The notes: generated by a model from the letters alone, not told the origin. A stretch of 64,000 nt of DNA from Lelliottia nimipressuralis (GCF_004402045.1 NZ_SOMG01000015.1:124001-188000); one strand, 5' to 3'; positions 36,359 through 46,342 are shown, counted from the stretch's first letter. Translations and numbers: made by a program.

Positions 36359-37189
36359 TCACGTAGCCGCGTGGGGGGCATACATCGGATAGGTGAAGAA
36401 CAATAAATGCACGCAGTTCAGCCCAAAATGGAATAACGTTGCAACCCAGAGCCTGCCGCTCCACATCCACGCCAGGCCGTAAATAATACCGGCGAGGCTG
36501 GCAAAAATAATCAGTAGTAAACCGCCGCTATAATGCATCAGCCCAAAGATGACTGAGGCAATCAACAGCGCGACAACAGGATGAATAATCCGGGACAAGC
36601 GTTGCTGCAGGTAGCCTCTGAACAAGGCTTCCTCGGCCAAAGAGACGAAGAAAATATTCGCAAGGGCAAATTGAGCGAACCATTCTGGCGCATGCGGCTC
36701 AATTCTCAGCCCACCCAACGCAACAGCAAGAAGTAACAGAGCGGGTATCGCAAGAACCAATATTCCCCAGCCGACCTTGCCCGCTTTATAGAGGGGTTTT
36801 GCTACGAATAACGTTGGCATGCACGTAATTAAAAAGAACGGCACCACTGCCTTGTCCATATTAAAGTACATACTGAACGGTATGCTTTGCGGACCAGCAA
36901 CGACAGCATCCAGCACTTTGGGGCTGTGGAAGCCCGGGATCGCATGCAAAACCAGGGCAACAGCGATGACCACGCACAGGCCTTCGACCAGATAAGTATA
37001 TTTATTATTTTTATTGCGGAGCCATTCAACAACAGACCAGCCAACAACGATTGATGCAATAACCAGCAGCGCCGGGGCGTCAAGAATGCTCTGTTTCCAG
37101 CCGAGAAATGCCGTTAACCCCAGCATCAGGTAAGCCAGGCTTTTATTAAGGGAGAGTGCGGCAAGCGATGCTGCGAGTAGATACCACAT
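36359..37189 (-). CDS. CPBP-family intramembrane metalloprotease
   Basis: A 276-residue membrane protein with about eight hydrophobic segments. The CPBP/Abi motifs are present: EEALFRGYLQQRL (motif 1, paired Glu and Arg), FGLMHYSGG (motif 2 His) and LFHFGLNCVHLL (motif 3 His/Asn). Such proteases process prenylated proteins in eukaryotes and, in bacteria, may give bacteriocin self-immunity. No bacteriocin gene is visible here. Nearest neighbours are a tRNA-Thr and the fbp operon. The gene is absent from this place in E. coli and is more AT-rich than its neighbours. Confidence 0.85.
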   Translation of the reverse strand: MWYLLAASLAALSLNKSLAYLMLGLTAFLGWKQSILDAPALLVIASIVVGWSVVEWLRNKNNKYTYLVEGLCVVIAVALVLHAIPGFHSPKVLDAVVAGPQSIPFSMYFNMDKAVVPFFLITCMPTLFVAKPLYKAGKVGWGILVLAIPALLLLAVALGGLRIEPHAPEWFAQFALANIFFVSLAEEALFRGYLQQRLSRIIHPVVALLIASVIFGLMHYSGGLLLIIFASLAGIIYGLAWMWSGRLWVATLFHFGLNCVHLLFFTYPMYAPHAAT

Positions 37190-37268
37190 AAATGTCCTTC
37201 ATGACCGGTATGAACAACAGTGAAAAGGAATGTCGTGCCGGAGGCATCCCGTGGGGAAGCCATAAATA

Positions 37269-37344
<76 letters not shown>

Positions 37345-37346
37345 GT

Positions 37347-37420
37347 TGGTCCGCCACCGGAGCCTCGAACCCCGTACTACAACATCCTGGTTGTCGCTCT
37401 TCCCGATGAGCTAGTGGCGG
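37347..37420 (-). pseudogene. tRNA-like sequence with defective anticodon loop
   Basis: A 74-base minus-strand sequence directly beside tRNA-Thr. It has a perfect 7-base acceptor stem (CCGCCAC/GTGGCGG), discriminator A and encoded CCA. D stem is GCTC/GAGC with a GG in the loop; T arm is CGGGG-TTCGAGG-CTCCG. The anticodon arm is ACAAC/GTTGT around only six bases (CAGGAT) and lacks U33, so no normal anticodon can be read. It is probably a decayed tRNA or a tRNA mimic. From 37421 to 37602 I see nothing else recognisable. Confidence 0.6.
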
Positions 37421-37602
37421 TATGGTGGCCCTTGCTGACCGGTCGATGATGGAACAAAGGTTCTCACCGACAGGCTATAGAGCCGGGAGCAAGATGATAC
37501 ACATCCAGAATTAACCATGCAAATCCGACGGTTAAAATCAGGCACAGGGTGAAGGAACGGTAGTGGCTGGTAGGTCTGGGGAAGAATTGCGCTGAGACTA
37601 AA

Positions 37603-37679
37603 TGGCACGCCCTGTAGGATTCGAACCTACGACCTACGGCTTAGAAGGCCGTTGCTCTATCCAACTGAGCTAAGGGCGC
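37603..37679 (-). tRNA. argU: tRNA-Arg (anticodon TCT), argU
   Basis: A 77-base minus-strand cloverleaf starting GCGCCCTTAGCTCAG, with anticodon loop CTTCTAA (anticodon TCT), T loop TTCGAAT and encoded CCA. It reads the rare AGA and AGG codons. E. coli argU and Salmonella fimU occupy the same place beside the fim genes. argU is a frequent integration site, but I find no integrase or repeated 3' end here. Confidence 0.96.
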
Positions 37680-37958
37680 ACTGAGAAGAGTGAACTTCGC
37701 GGCGGTGAAACGCGAAGAATTATACGGTCAATGGCAGGTGAGTCAATGCCTTTTCCGTTTTCTGGCCTGATTAGGGCTAGTTGATTGTAAATATGGCTGT
37801 TTTTTCTCCATCCCCCCGCTTTTCTCCCGTACAATTTCGTGCTGCGAAAAGGCTTAGTTGCATTTAAGTAACGCCTGCTGTTTTCCTGTACGTCAGCTCG
37901 TCACACTAGAGCCTGGTATCCCGGCCCCCTGGAGGCTGACAGACAACAGGACAATGGA

Positions 37959-38657
37959 GTGACAGCGCAAAACCCGATCGATACGCCCCCCCGGTTGCAG
38001 TACATTTCTCAGGACATCGTCGGCATTAAGCTTGAGCCTATCGTCGCCCTCGCCTCCTTGCGCCTGGTGGGTGTGGAGGTACTTAGCGTTCTGTCAGACA
38101 CGCGGCACAGCGAGGATTTTTTTTGCGATCGGTCTGCTGGCTGGTCGATAACGCTGCTTGAAGCGCAGCTTGCCGCGTTAAAAAATACGCCGCACGGTCA
38201 TAACCTTTTTATTAATCTGCCGATAACCGTCCTGACAGAGCCTGCGTCTTTTCAGCGGTTTATCAGGTTGTCAGCCGCGCCGCTCAGTATTGAGATTGTC
38301 GATCTCGCGTCCTTTTTGGCGCTGCCCGTCGCGCAGAAGCAGCGCGTCATTCAGAATCTGCAGCAGCTCAGAAAACAGGGACACGCGATCTGGCTGGATG
38401 ACGTGGATGAAGTCTTAGCGCAGTCGTTTTTAGCCTGCCGACTCCCGTTAAGCGGCATCAAAATAGATAAGGAAGCATTCTGGCGTTTACGCGATACCCC
38501 TGCGCTGAGGCAACTGGTTTCCCTTTGCTTTCAGCTTGCCGGGAAAGTGCTTATCGAAGGTATTGAGACTGAACGCGATCGTACCTGGGCACTGCAGGCA
38601 GGCGCAGATCTCGGCCAGGGATATTACTGGCCGTCCTGGACATGGCCGGAGGATTAA
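37959..38657 (+). CDS. EAL-domain cyclic-di-GMP phosphodiesterase of the fim locus
   Basis: A 232-residue stand-alone EAL domain, like Salmonella STM0551 in the same place. The EAL motif is EVL (E40), but the other expected catalytic or metal residues are present: N86, E112, D147-D148, K168 (IKID), E203 (IEGIET) and Q220. Activity is therefore likely, which would lower c-di-GMP locally. The loop normally DDFGTG reads DDVDEV. GTG start at 37959, with AGGA 7 bases upstream. It lies 24 bases before fimY, so the two are probably co-transcribed. Confidence 0.85.
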   Translation: MTAQNPIDTPPRLQYISQDIVGIKLEPIVALASLRLVGVEVLSVLSDTRHSEDFFCDRSAGWSITLLEAQLAALKNTPHGHNLFINLPITVLTEPASFQRFIRLSAAPLSIEIVDLASFLALPVAQKQRVIQNLQQLRKQGHAIWLDDVDEVLAQSFLACRLPLSGIKIDKEAFWRLRDTPALRQLVSLCFQLAGKVLIEGIETERDRTWALQAGADLGQGYYWPSWTWPED

Positions 38658-38681
38658 AACGCCATTTCCAGGAGGGAGACC

Positions 38682-39410
38682 ATGCGAATGACAGTGCGCC
38701 GTTACCGGCGGCGGCGTACCGGAAGTGATGCACTGGGATTTACGCGCTCACCTTTTGCTCCCCCCTTTTTCGACCGGCTCGAATTTTTGAGCCAGTCCAT
38801 CAGCCAGCCCCGCAAAACAGACGCTCCGTTTATCATTCTGGTGACGGAGGATCACTTCCTGCGCACCGGTTTTCTCAACGGGCAGTTTCCCCTGAGCAGC
38901 TGCTGCGACTACTCCACGCTGGACGATGCCCTTATCGCCCAGACGCAGTGGCCATCAGCCCGTCTGATCGTGGATATTGAGAGCCGGTCCACGGGGCTTC
39001 TGGAAAAACTGGATCAGTTGAGAAGGCATAGCCTGTTTCCTCCTTTCCTTACGCCCTGGCTGTTAATTCGGGCCGACAATTACGACACCCGCCTCTTCTG
39101 CAAAGCGGCCGGTCCCTTTCATGTGCTCGAACGTCAGCTGAACGCCGTGGCTCTCCAGCACAGCCTGCTGGATACCAGCCCCCCACAGGGTTCCGACAAA
39201 GACTGGTTCTCTCGCAACGAATGGCCCATCCTGCAGGAGCTCTCACGGGGCAGGACATTGCGTCAGATTGCCCTTATGCAGAATCGTCCCTATAGCCGCA
39301 TTATTTATCGTCTCAGCTGCATCCTGCTAAAACTCGGGCTAAGCCATCGCCAGGAATTGCTGCATCTTCTTAATAACCTTTCGGACTGCACGTTTTCACT
39401 CACGTCCTAA
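38682..39410 (+). CDS. fimY: FimY, regulator of type 1 fimbriae
   Basis: A 242-residue regulator close in length to Salmonella FimY (240). It starts with a very basic stretch (VRRYRRRRTG), has a central region without clear receiver residues, and ends with a LuxR-type helix-turn-helix (about residues 180-225, ELSRGRTLRQIALMQNRPYSRIIYRLSCILLKLG). FimY works with FimZ to activate fimA in Salmonella. A perfect AGGAGG precedes the ATG. Codons 114-115 are a tandem AGA-AGG pair, read by the adjacent argU tRNA. A 20-base palindrome starts 8 bases after the stop. Confidence 0.9.
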   Translation: MRMTVRRYRRRRTGSDALGFTRSPFAPPFFDRLEFLSQSISQPRKTDAPFIILVTEDHFLRTGFLNGQFPLSSCCDYSTLDDALIAQTQWPSARLIVDIESRSTGLLEKLDQLRRHSLFPPFLTPWLLIRADNYDTRLFCKAAGPFHVLERQLNAVALQHSLLDTSPPQGSDKDWFSRNEWPILQELSRGRTLRQIALMQNRPYSRIIYRLSCILLKLGLSHRQELLHLLNNLSDCTFSLTS

Positions 39411-39418
39411 CCCCTTAT

Positions 39419-39438
39419 TTCCTAAAGCGGTTTAGGAA
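39419..39438. promoter_or_regulatory. 20-base palindrome after fimY
   Basis: TTCCTAAAGCGGTTTAGGAA, perfect 8-base arms around GCGG, 8 bases after the fimY stop. There is no T run, so it is less like a terminator and more like a site for a LuxR-type regulator such as FimZ or FimY. The CCTAA core recurs in the fimA upstream region (47063-47100). Confidence 0.5.
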
Positions 39439-39691
39439 TTTACTTACCAGTAGCGTTACAGAAATGTTATTTTTTAACATTAAAAACGAAATTACAACTA
39501 TTCCTAATTTATGGGCACGAACCTTGTGAAATGCCACAGATTGACGGAACGGCAGCACTTTCCTCCATCCGTTAAGTGAATGCAGAAAGCGTTAATAAGA
39601 TGATAATGATGTAAAAACAAGCAGCTTAGCGACACCTCCCAGGAGTAAAAAGCAAAGCGGGCAGCATGTTCTCCTGTGCAGCAGACGCCGT

Positions 39692-39796
39692 TACCCTGGT
39701 CAACCGGGGTACTTTCAGATGAAGGCCTGACGGCCTGCGAGGGCAATTTATCACCTCACCTCCGTAGGGTCGCTCCCCGAAATGAGGTGTATTTTT
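39692..39796 (+). ncRNA. Candidate structured RNA between fimY and fimZ
   Basis: Three hairpins in a row within an 800-base gap (39411-40210): TACCCTGG-TCAA-CCGGGGTA (39692-39711, one wobble pair), AGGCC-TGAC-GGCCT (39723-39736) and CACCTCA...TGAGGTG (39752-39789) followed by TATTTTTG. The order fits an RNA ending at an intrinsic terminator, or a folded leader of fimZ. A short plus-strand transcript is an inference; no promoter was settled. The rest of the gap is AT-rich and has no convincing gene. Confidence 0.35.
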
Positions 39797-40210
39797 GTTA
39801 ACAATTGATCAACATACAGAGATATCTGTTATTTTTTGTTATTACATAAAGATGAAAATATGCGGTAAATGGGATAACAGGATATTTCCGCTAATTTTAA
39901 AAAAATAGCGATTCAGATCCAGAAGATAATACAAACCCTTAAGCGGATATTAATTTACAGGGTTTTCGGAAAAAACTTACTCTGTATAATAAGATGCGTA
40001 CCAAATCTGAATAAGAAAAATCTTTTTGCCAACACCAGCCAAATGAGATGACCGCGCTGAGGCATAGTTCTTTTCATTACGTTAACAGGGATGCTTTCGC
40101 TCTTTCCAGGGAAATACTACGGTATAGGGATCTGCACATTATATCCTTCCGGCATTTCGAGAGTTTTACCAAACTCTGCATAACGCTTTTAACAATCTGA
40201 GGCATTAAAA

Positions 40211-40843
40211 ATGAAACCGGCATCCGTTATCATTATGGACGAACATCCTATCGTCAGAATGTCGATAGAAGTCCTGCTACAGAAAAATAAGAATATCACA
40301 GTCAAGCTCAAGTCTGGCGATAGCCATGAAGTCCTTGACTGTATCCGCAATCACCCTATCGATCTGGTGATCCTTGACATTGAACTCACGGGCACGGATG
40401 CTTTCTCTTTACTTAAGAGAATCAAAAATTTAAACAAGAACATCAAGGTTCTGTTCCTCTCGTCTAAATCAGAGTTATTTTACTCGGGTCGCGCCATTCG
40501 CGCCGGGGCAAACGGTTTTGTCAGCAAACGAAAAGATTTGGGTGAGATCTACAACGCCGTAGAAATGATTCTGATGGGCTATTCTTTTTTCCCGTCGGAA
40601 ACGCTGAATTTTATAAACCATTTGGGTTCAGGGAAAGGGATGGCAGTAGATATGCCATTATCGAACCGCGAGGTTACGGTATTACGGTATCTGGCGAATG
40701 GATTATCCAATAAGGAAATTGCTGAGCAGCTACTATTAAGCAACAAGACCATTAGCGCGCACAAATCCAATATTTATTCCAAGCTGGGTGTGCAAAGCAT
40801 CGTGGAATTAATTGATTACGCCAAAGCGCACGAACTGCTATAA
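40211..40843 (+). CDS. fimZ: FimZ, response regulator activating type 1 fimbriae
   Basis: A 210-residue NarL/FixJ-type regulator. The receiver domain has the acidic pocket D10-E11, phosphoacceptor D56 (LVILDIEL), S84 (FLSSKS) and the conserved Lys near 104. The C-terminal LuxR helix-turn-helix is at about residues 148-205 (LSNREVTVLRYLANGLSNKEIAEQLLLSNKTISAHKSNIYSKL). FimZ binds upstream of fimA in Salmonella and also links fimbriation to motility. It contains at least two AGA codons (R16 is one). It is AT-rich and convergent with the fimAICDHF operon. Confidence 0.94.
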   Translation: MKPASVIIMDEHPIVRMSIEVLLQKNKNITVKLKSGDSHEVLDCIRNHPIDLVILDIELTGTDAFSLLKRIKNLNKNIKVLFLSSKSELFYSGRAIRAGANGFVSKRKDLGEIYNAVEMILMGYSFFPSETLNFINHLGSGKGMAVDMPLSNREVTVLRYLANGLSNKEIAEQLLLSNKTISAHKSNIYSKLGVQSIVELIDYAKAHELL

Positions 40844-40894
40844 CCTGAATTCACTCCCTGCAGCTTATCTGAGCTTCAGGGAGTGCGGTCAGTG

Positions 40895-41416
40895 CTAATT
40901 ATAATTAATCATGAAGGTAGCATCTGCATCAGCTCGTCCGGGCTGAGGGTTATCGGCAGTGGCGATATAATTGGCATAAAACGACAATGTCGCATTCCCC
41001 TGCGCATCAACCGAAACCGGCTGGCTGGCCTGCTGGAGAGCCAGACGCGTTTTATCCGCATCCCTGATCTCCACCGCGACACGGCTTGCTGTACTGGCGT
41101 CATTCAGCGCCAGCAAACCGTTATTGCTCCCATCAGCTTTACCCGAAAACGTAATGGATGCCGCCCCTGGCGGGCAGCCGGTCAGCTTCAGCGTAAACGG
41201 CATGGGCTGCGTGCGGCTCCCGGTGGTGCCGAGCTGTTTCGTCGGCCAGGTTCCCAGCGGGACGGCCTTGTCGCTGTCGCTGCCTTCGGCAACGCAGGTG
41301 AAATCGACAATATTGCCGTAGAGACGAATGTTAATTTCACCCAATGCGGTGTCCGCCTGAGCCTGGGTGCAAAGCGCAAAGAGCGCCACGGTGATAAAAC
41401 GGATCCCGTTTCGCAT
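40895..41416 (-). CDS. fimF: FimF, minor type 1 fimbrial subunit
   Basis: A 173-residue pilin with a signal peptide of about 21 residues (ending TQAQA). The mature chain has the donor-strand N-terminus and the pilin fold with two cysteines (VDFTCVAEGSD and LTGCPPG) and the C-terminal beta-zipper (RADADATFMINYN). It acts as an adaptor at the fimbrial tip next to FimH. It is the last gene of the operon, 9 bases after fimH, with GGAG before the start. Confidence 0.9.
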   Translation of the reverse strand: MRNGIRFITVALFALCTQAQADTALGEINIRLYGNIVDFTCVAEGSDSDKAVPLGTWPTKQLGTTGSRTQPMPFTLKLTGCPPGAASITFSGKADGSNNGLLALNDASTASRVAVEIRDADKTRLALQQASQPVSVDAQGNATLSFYANYIATADNPQPGRADADATFMINYN

Positions 41417-41425
41417 ATCGGCTCC

Positions 41426-42433
41426 TTAGTCGTAATCCACGCGCAAATACCCGCGCGAGGTGAAACGCCCTTCCGCAGGCTTATTGCCCGTCACGCTCAC
41501 CGGCCAGACCCGGATCCCTACCTGTGCCTGCGCGCTGTCGTCCAGGCGGAACGGAATTTTGCTTGTCAGGTTATTGGGCGTGAGCGGCGCACCGCTCTCG
41601 TTGGCAATGATGAACCCCACGTCCGGGTTATCCGACACAAGCACGTTATCAGAGACTTTTTCCGCCTCGACGCGCATCGTCAGCATGGCGTTCGCCTCCA
41701 CGTTGGTGCATTTGATCGCGATGGTTTTGCTTTGCGATGTGACCCCCTCCGGTTTATTACCCACGCCCGCTTTGCTGAACAAGGAGGCGCCAATGTCACC
41801 GAAGTCAAACTCCACTACGTTACCGGCATTAATGGCACAGCTTTGCGGCACCTGTATGGTTCCGCTGTAGCTGATGGTATAGACCGGCGTGGTTAACGGA
41901 TCGGAAGACGTGGTGGTCACATAAACGCGGAACATGGTGGCTCGCGGGATCACCACCATATTAATAAAACGCCGGGTCACTTTCAGACGGAAGACAAGGC
42001 TGGAGTCCTGAACGCCAAACGGTTTGTTTTTGGAGACGTTAGGATGGCTGCCCATCTGAATATAGCTTTTGGGCGGATAAAACACGCCAGCAAAGCTATC
42101 CGTGATTTTCATGGCCCCGTCCAGATAGTCGTTAAGTTTCAGATACTGGTAGCCATCGCTGGTCCCGGTGATCGGGTAATCCGTCACATAGCTACGCTTG
42201 GTGGTATTTCCGGTCGTGCCCTTCGGGCAGACGGCATTCACCCCTACCCACTGCGACTTCTCGCTGAGCGTCACGACCTGCCCAATCTGATTATTCGAAC
42301 TATTGAATTTATCCGTCAGGTTGTAATGCACCTCTGTCGGCACGCCTTTTTCATTGACGCACACGGTCGCGAATGCGTTTGTCGCAGGCAGTAATGCCAG
42401 CAGCGACAAGGCAAGGTATTGAGTTTTAATCAC
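41426..42433 (-). CDS. fimH: FimH, tip adhesin of type 1 fimbriae
   Basis: A 335-residue two-domain adhesin. Signal peptide (about 22 residues, ending NAFA), N-terminal lectin-like domain (about residues 23-190), then a pilin domain beginning near [23 protein letters not shown] and ending [14 protein letters not shown]. The length equals Salmonella FimH (335). It binds mannose-containing glycoproteins in relatives, and the exact specificity here cannot be read from sequence. The start overlaps the fimD end by 8 bases. Confidence 0.92.
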   Translation of the reverse strand: MIKTQYLALSLLALLPATNAFATVCVNEKGVPTEVHYNLTDKFNSSNNQIGQVVTLSEKSQWVGVNAVCPKGTTGNTTKRSYVTDYPITGTSDGYQYLKLNDYLDGAMKITDSFAGVFYPPKSYIQMGSHPNVSKNKPFGVQDSSLVFRLKVTRRFINMVVIPRATMFRVYVTTTSSDPLTTPVYTISYSGTIQVPQSCAINAGNVVEFDFGDIGASLFSKAGVGNKPEGVTSQSKTIAIKCTNVEANAMLTMRVEAEKVSDNVLVSDNPDVGFIIANESGAPLTPNNLTSKIPFRLDDSAQAQVGIRVWPVSVTGNKPAEGRFTSRGYLRVDYD

Positions 42434-44987
42434 AGCGAATCCCCTTAAGCGTGATTGCCTGTTGCAGGCTCTGTTCAGGCAAGCTGTAAGGCGCGCGACA
42501 CTGGGATTGCGCCCCGTCGCCCCACTGGATCAGCAGCTCGCCCTCCAGCGGCAGCCCACTCAGGTAAATTTGTCCGTCATCCCCCACCATGCTGGTCACG
42601 CCACTCTGGGTTTCACGGACCACCGCGCCGAACGGCACGGGCTGGTTGCCGCGCGTCACCGTCAGCAGGGCGCGCACGCCAATGCGGGTATCAAAGCTGG
42701 CACGCACCAGCGCGCCTTTGGTCGGCACCACGCTGCTCACGTTGTTTTCGATATCGGTATTGTTGCTCATGGTGTTGGTATCCAGCGCCACGCGGTTGTA
42801 GCGGTAGACGGTGGCATACGGCATCACCGCATAGCCGCGCCAGTCGGTTCTCACGCCGGTCTGGTTTTCGACGCTGACGCCTGATGCCCCCGGCGCTTTG
42901 ATCAGCACGTTGGTGTCGCCCAGCGGCTGGCTAAAGGTCACGCCGTCAGCATGGCCGACCACCCCGCCGGAGAGCTGCCAGTTGAGATCGTGCTGATCGC
43001 GGCTGTAGTTGTAGCCCACGCCCAGCGTGCCGTAGGTGGCCTGCCAGTTGGCGCTGGCGCTTCCGCTTGAGCCGTTGGTGCTGGTGTGTCCCTGGGTCAC
43101 GCTGTAGTTCAGGTTGCGATCCTCCAGCAACGTTCCGCTGACCCCGGTTTGCCAGCTTGTGTCGCCATCGCTGTTTCGGCTGGCGGACGCCGTGGCGTAG
43201 GCCCTGTCGATGACGCTGTCCCGGCGATAGCCCTGACGGGTAAAGAGGCTGAACGGCACGGAGACGTTAAACGACGCGATCCGGTCGGTACCGTCGATCC
43301 CGACGGATTTGTTCCACGACCACGACACGGAGTAGTTAACCCCCTTCACGCCCCCCGCATACCCCAGCTGATACCAGAGGTTCGTCTCGTCCGTTCCCCA
43401 GTAGGTCTGCTCGCTACCGGAGATGTACACCGAGCCGTAATCCCCCAGCGACTGAGAAACGTTGAGCTGAAAGCGGCCTTTTTTATTCCACGTCAGGTTG
43501 TGATAACTCTGCACGTCCGGCACATCGTTATCGTCCTGGCTGTCGGCATACTGATAGCCTTCCATTGAACGCCAGGCGACATCGTCCAGGGTGTAAAACC
43601 CTTTTGTGGAGTAGCGGTAGCCCAGCAGCTGGAAGTTGGTGCCGAAGCCGTTAAGGGATTTCGCATAGAGGAAGCGCAGAGACTGGCCTTCATGTTTGCT
43701 GTCGTCCGCGAGCTGGCTGCGGGCGTGGGTGATATCAAGCGAAACCGCGCCCCAGTCGCCGAGGTTTTTTCCGGCCCCGATGGCCACCGCGGTATAGCGT
43801 GACGCCAGCTGCGTACCGCCGTAGAGCGTGTAACCGTTGGCAAGGCCGGTAATCAGCGTTCCCTGGGTGAAGAACGGCGTATCCTGATCGCTGTTACCGC
43901 TGCGGTAATCCCCCGCGACGAGGTCGTACTTCCAGCGCCCTTCACGCTGCAGGAGCGGCACGGTGGAATACGGCACGGTATAGCGCTGCTGGGTGCCGTC
44001 TTTCTCTTCGACCGTCACTTCCAGGTCACCGCTTGAGGAGGTCGGGTTGAGATCGGTAATGGCAAATGCGCCGGGCTGCACATAGCTTTGATAGATAACG
44101 TAGCCGTTCTGACGCACCACCACTTTGGCGGGCGTCCGGGCAATCCCGCGCACGGTCGGTGCGTAGCCCTGCAGGCTGTCCGGGTACATGCTGTCAGACG
44201 AGAAAAGCCGACCGCCGCGAAAGCCCACGCTGTCGAAGACGTCATTCCCGGTATTGCTGTCGCCCAGCACCAGTTCACTTTTCAGCGGAATGACGGTGCG
44301 CTGCGCCCAGGTGCCGATATTCTGCCACTCGCTGTGCCGCTGCCCGTTATTCTGCGTGTACCGCCACGCGCCGTTGTTACGTAAACGCCAGGCGCCGTAG
44401 TTCAACCCGCTCTGCAGGTTCAGGTAATAGCTGTCGTCTTCGCTTCCCCGGTTGCCCGAGAAGCTGTAGTTCACCAGTGCGGCGGGGATGCCTTCATCCC
44501 ACTGTTCAGGCGGAATGTAGCCCCGGGCGCTGTTTTGCAACGCCACCTGCGGCAGGCTGACGTTCAAACGCTGCGAGGCAAAGTTGAATACCGTTTCGCT
44601 GCCGGGAATGGCCGTGGTCAGCGGAACGCAGGTCTCGCCCTGCACGTTAGCCAGCTCGGGAAACGCCGCAGCGTTGACGCCAAAGCGATCGAGCATCGCG
44701 CGGGTAATACACGGCGATAACCCGCCCGCCACCGGCGGCGTGTTCTCGGCCTGCTCAAAACGCACGTCCTGAGTGCCGATAAACTCATCGTTACGCCAGA
44801 TATCCACGCGATAAACGCCGGGTGCCTGCTGGTGCCCTTGTTCAAAACGCGACAAATCCGCCACGCTGGCGGCGTCGTCGGACAAGAAGGCCGGGTTGAA
44901 ATAACTTTCGCTCCAGCCAGCCTGCGGCCAGAGCGCCGCCATCAGCGCCAGTGCAACCGGGCAGTAACGTCCCTGGTGGTTTTTCAT
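42426..44987 (-). CDS. fimD: FimD, outer-membrane usher of type 1 fimbriae
   Basis: An 853-residue usher with signal peptide, N-terminal chaperone-binding domain beginning [21 protein letters not shown], a 24-strand barrel with plug, and C-terminal domains ending in a cysteine pair ([12 protein letters not shown] and KGIRCD). It accepts chaperone-subunit complexes and secretes the growing fimbria. A GTG at 45005 would extend it by six residues and overlap fimC by 4 bases; the ATG at 44987 gives a cleaner signal peptide, but the choice is uncertain. Confidence 0.93.
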   Translation of the reverse strand: MKNHQGRYCPVALALMAALWPQAGWSESYFNPAFLSDDAASVADLSRFEQGHQQAPGVYRVDIWRNDEFIGTQDVRFEQAENTPPVAGGLSPCITRAMLDRFGVNAAAFPELANVQGETCVPLTTAIPGSETVFNFASQRLNVSLPQVALQNSARGYIPPEQWDEGIPAALVNYSFSGNRGSEDDSYYLNLQSGLNYGAWRLRNNGAWRYTQNNGQRHSEWQNIGTWAQRTVIPLKSELVLGDSNTGNDVFDSVGFRGGRLFSSDSMYPDSLQGYAPTVRGIARTPAKVVVRQNGYVIYQSYVQPGAFAITDLNPTSSSGDLEVTVEEKDGTQQRYTVPYSTVPLLQREGRWKYDLVAGDYRSGNSDQDTPFFTQGTLITGLANGYTLYGGTQLASRYTAVAIGAGKNLGDWGAVSLDITHARSQLADDSKHEGQSLRFLYAKSLNGFGTNFQLLGYRYSTKGFYTLDDVAWRSMEGYQYADSQDDNDVPDVQSYHNLTWNKKGRFQLNVSQSLGDYGSVYISGSEQTYWGTDETNLWYQLGYAGGVKGVNYSVSWSWNKSVGIDGTDRIASFNVSVPFSLFTRQGYRRDSVIDRAYATASASRNSDGDTSWQTGVSGTLLEDRNLNYSVTQGHTSTNGSSGSASANWQATYGTLGVGYNYSRDQHDLNWQLSGGVVGHADGVTFSQPLGDTNVLIKAPGASGVSVENQTGVRTDWRGYAVMPYATVYRYNRVALDTNTMSNNTDIENNVSSVVPTKGALVRASFDTRIGVRALLTVTRGNQPVPFGAVVRETQSGVTSMVGDDGQIYLSGLPLEGELLIQWGDGAQSQCRAPYSLPEQSLQQAITLKGIRCD

Positions 44988-45001
44988 CGCCCTGACTCTG
45001 C

Positions 45002-45694
45002 TCACAGGTTAACGCTACGCGCCGGCGTGATGGCACCGTAGTCATTCACGCTCTGCCAGGAAAGCGTGCCGCCGGCACCGGCTGGCAGCACCTGCTGCGC
45101 CGAGCTTTTCGGCGCAACCATCAGGTTATCCAGCGTCTGCCCGCCCAGTTTCAGATTGACCAGGGTGATGTAGTACGGGGACGCGTTGCTGACTTTGAGA
45201 TGGTTGCCGGCACGCTCAAACCGCAGCTGGGAAAGTGCCTCTTCCGGCTGCATCGCCAGGTTGTTCGGGCGCACAAACAGCTTGATGCGCGAGAGGATCG
45301 CCAGCTGCAGCACGTTATTGTTTTCGGTTTTCGCTTTGTTCACTGACGGGATCGCTTTCACGTTCATGTAAAAGAGCGATTCGCGATCGGCAGGCAGTGC
45401 GGGCCCGGCGTAAATAATTCGCAGCGTGTTTTCGCTGTCCGGTTCGCTCACAAACAATGGGGGGGTAACGGCAAAGGTTTTTTCTTTTTGCCCGTTCGCA
45501 TTTTCGATCCACGCGTTAATTAAATAGCGTTCTTGTTTGTTGCTGTTGGTGATCGCCAGCGACGTTTGCTTCGCATCGGCCGGGTAAATAACGCGCGTGG
45601 CCCCCAGCGCAATTCCGCCGGACGCATTCGCGCATGCAGAAACCATCATTAAAATAAACGATAAAAAAAGTCCTGGTTTAATTAGGGTATTCAT
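45002..45694 (-). CDS. fimC: FimC, periplasmic fimbrial chaperone
   Basis: A 230-residue PapD-like chaperone with signal peptide (about 25 residues) and two Ig-like domains. The G1 and F1 features are [22 protein letters not shown] and [11 protein letters not shown]. The conserved Arg near the mature N-terminus (TRVIY) and the Lys in RIKLFVRP line the subunit-binding cleft. It caps pilin subunits by donor-strand complementation and delivers them to FimD. The ATG is preceded by AAAGG; a GTG one codon earlier is possible. Confidence 0.92.
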   Translation of the reverse strand: MNTLIKPGLFLSFILMMVSACANASGGIALGATRVIYPADAKQTSLAITNSNKQERYLINAWIENANGQKEKTFAVTPPLFVSEPDSENTLRIIYAGPALPADRESLFYMNVKAIPSVNKAKTENNNVLQLAILSRIKLFVRPNNLAMQPEEALSQLRFERAGNHLKVSNASPYYITLVNLKLGGQTLDNLMVAPKSSAQQVLPAGAGGTLSWQSVNDYGAITPARSVNL

Positions 45695-45728
45695 CACAAC
45701 CGTACCTTTAATAATGTGTTCGCAGGTG

Positions 45729-46274
45729 TTATGGATAAATCAGCGTAAACCAGACATCCGACTGAATTTTGCCTGGTTCGAGGTGTTCGGAAATAGCCCG
45801 ATAGCGGGCGCTAAAATGGAACGCCAGCTCGCGGGTATCGACCGGCAGCCAGCTGACGGCCGTGGCATTCGGGATAATCTGACGCTGCTGTTCGTCAAAG
45901 AGCGCCAGCCCAACGCCGCTGCTGACAGGTGTTTCACCCGGCCGCGATGTCGCCAGAAAGACCTGCGGATCTTCTGCGGGAGTGACACCCTGAAACTGGA
46001 TCCCCACGGTGCGCGAGACATCAACGCTGCAGTCCAGCAGCCGCACGGTGAAAGGCACATTTACCGTGGAAAAACTGCCCACACCGGAAAATGAATTGGT
46101 TCGGTACTGCCCCATGTCGATGCGCATATTCTGGCTGTCCGGCGCCACGGCGCAGCCGCCGTTCACCAGTTCACCTCTGAGATGCACTTTGCCGCCTTCA
46201 ATCACCACGGTATGCGCCGATACCGGGCCAGCCATCGCAAGGGTTAACAGCAGTAGTGTTCCAGTCCTTGTCAT
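45729..46274 (-). CDS. fimI: FimI, fimbrial protein
   Basis: A 181-residue pilin-like protein between fimA and fimC, with signal peptide ending PVSA, cysteines in ELVNGGCAV and VRLLDCSVD, and a C-terminal zipper ([12 protein letters not shown]). FimI is proposed to end or anchor the fimbrial rod. AGGA 7 bases before the ATG at 46274 supports this start over the upstream one. Slightly longer than Salmonella FimI (177). Confidence 0.88.
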   Translation of the reverse strand: MTRTGTLLLLTLAMAGPVSAHTVVIEGGKVHLRGELVNGGCAVAPDSQNMRIDMGQYRTNSFSGVGSFSTVNVPFTVRLLDCSVDVSRTVGIQFQGVTPAEDPQVFLATSRPGETPVSSGVGLALFDEQQRQIIPNATAVSWLPVDTRELAFHFSARYRAISEHLEPGKIQSDVWFTLIYP

Positions 46275-46342
46275 CCTTCGTTCCTGGCATTTGCGTATGA
46301 CGGGCCTCATCCGTGAGGCCTGAACATCCCTGTGCGGAGGAA

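Noticed and set aside
37603..37679. argU as the attachment site of a prophage or island
   Set aside because: No integrase gene and no second copy of the tRNA 3' end were found within the window.
39630..39720. Possible c-di-GMP (GEMM) riboswitch before fimZ
   Set aside because: A GCAAAGC stretch suggested it, but the GGACGCAAAGCC core and the matching second stem are missing.
39504..39746. An 80-codon minus-strand frame in the fimY-fimZ gap
   Set aside because: Mixed composition, no good ribosome site, no domain; it also overlaps the hairpin array.
40883..41896. A 337-codon plus-strand open frame over fimF and fimH
   Set aside because: Antisense to two clear fimbrial genes with signal peptides.
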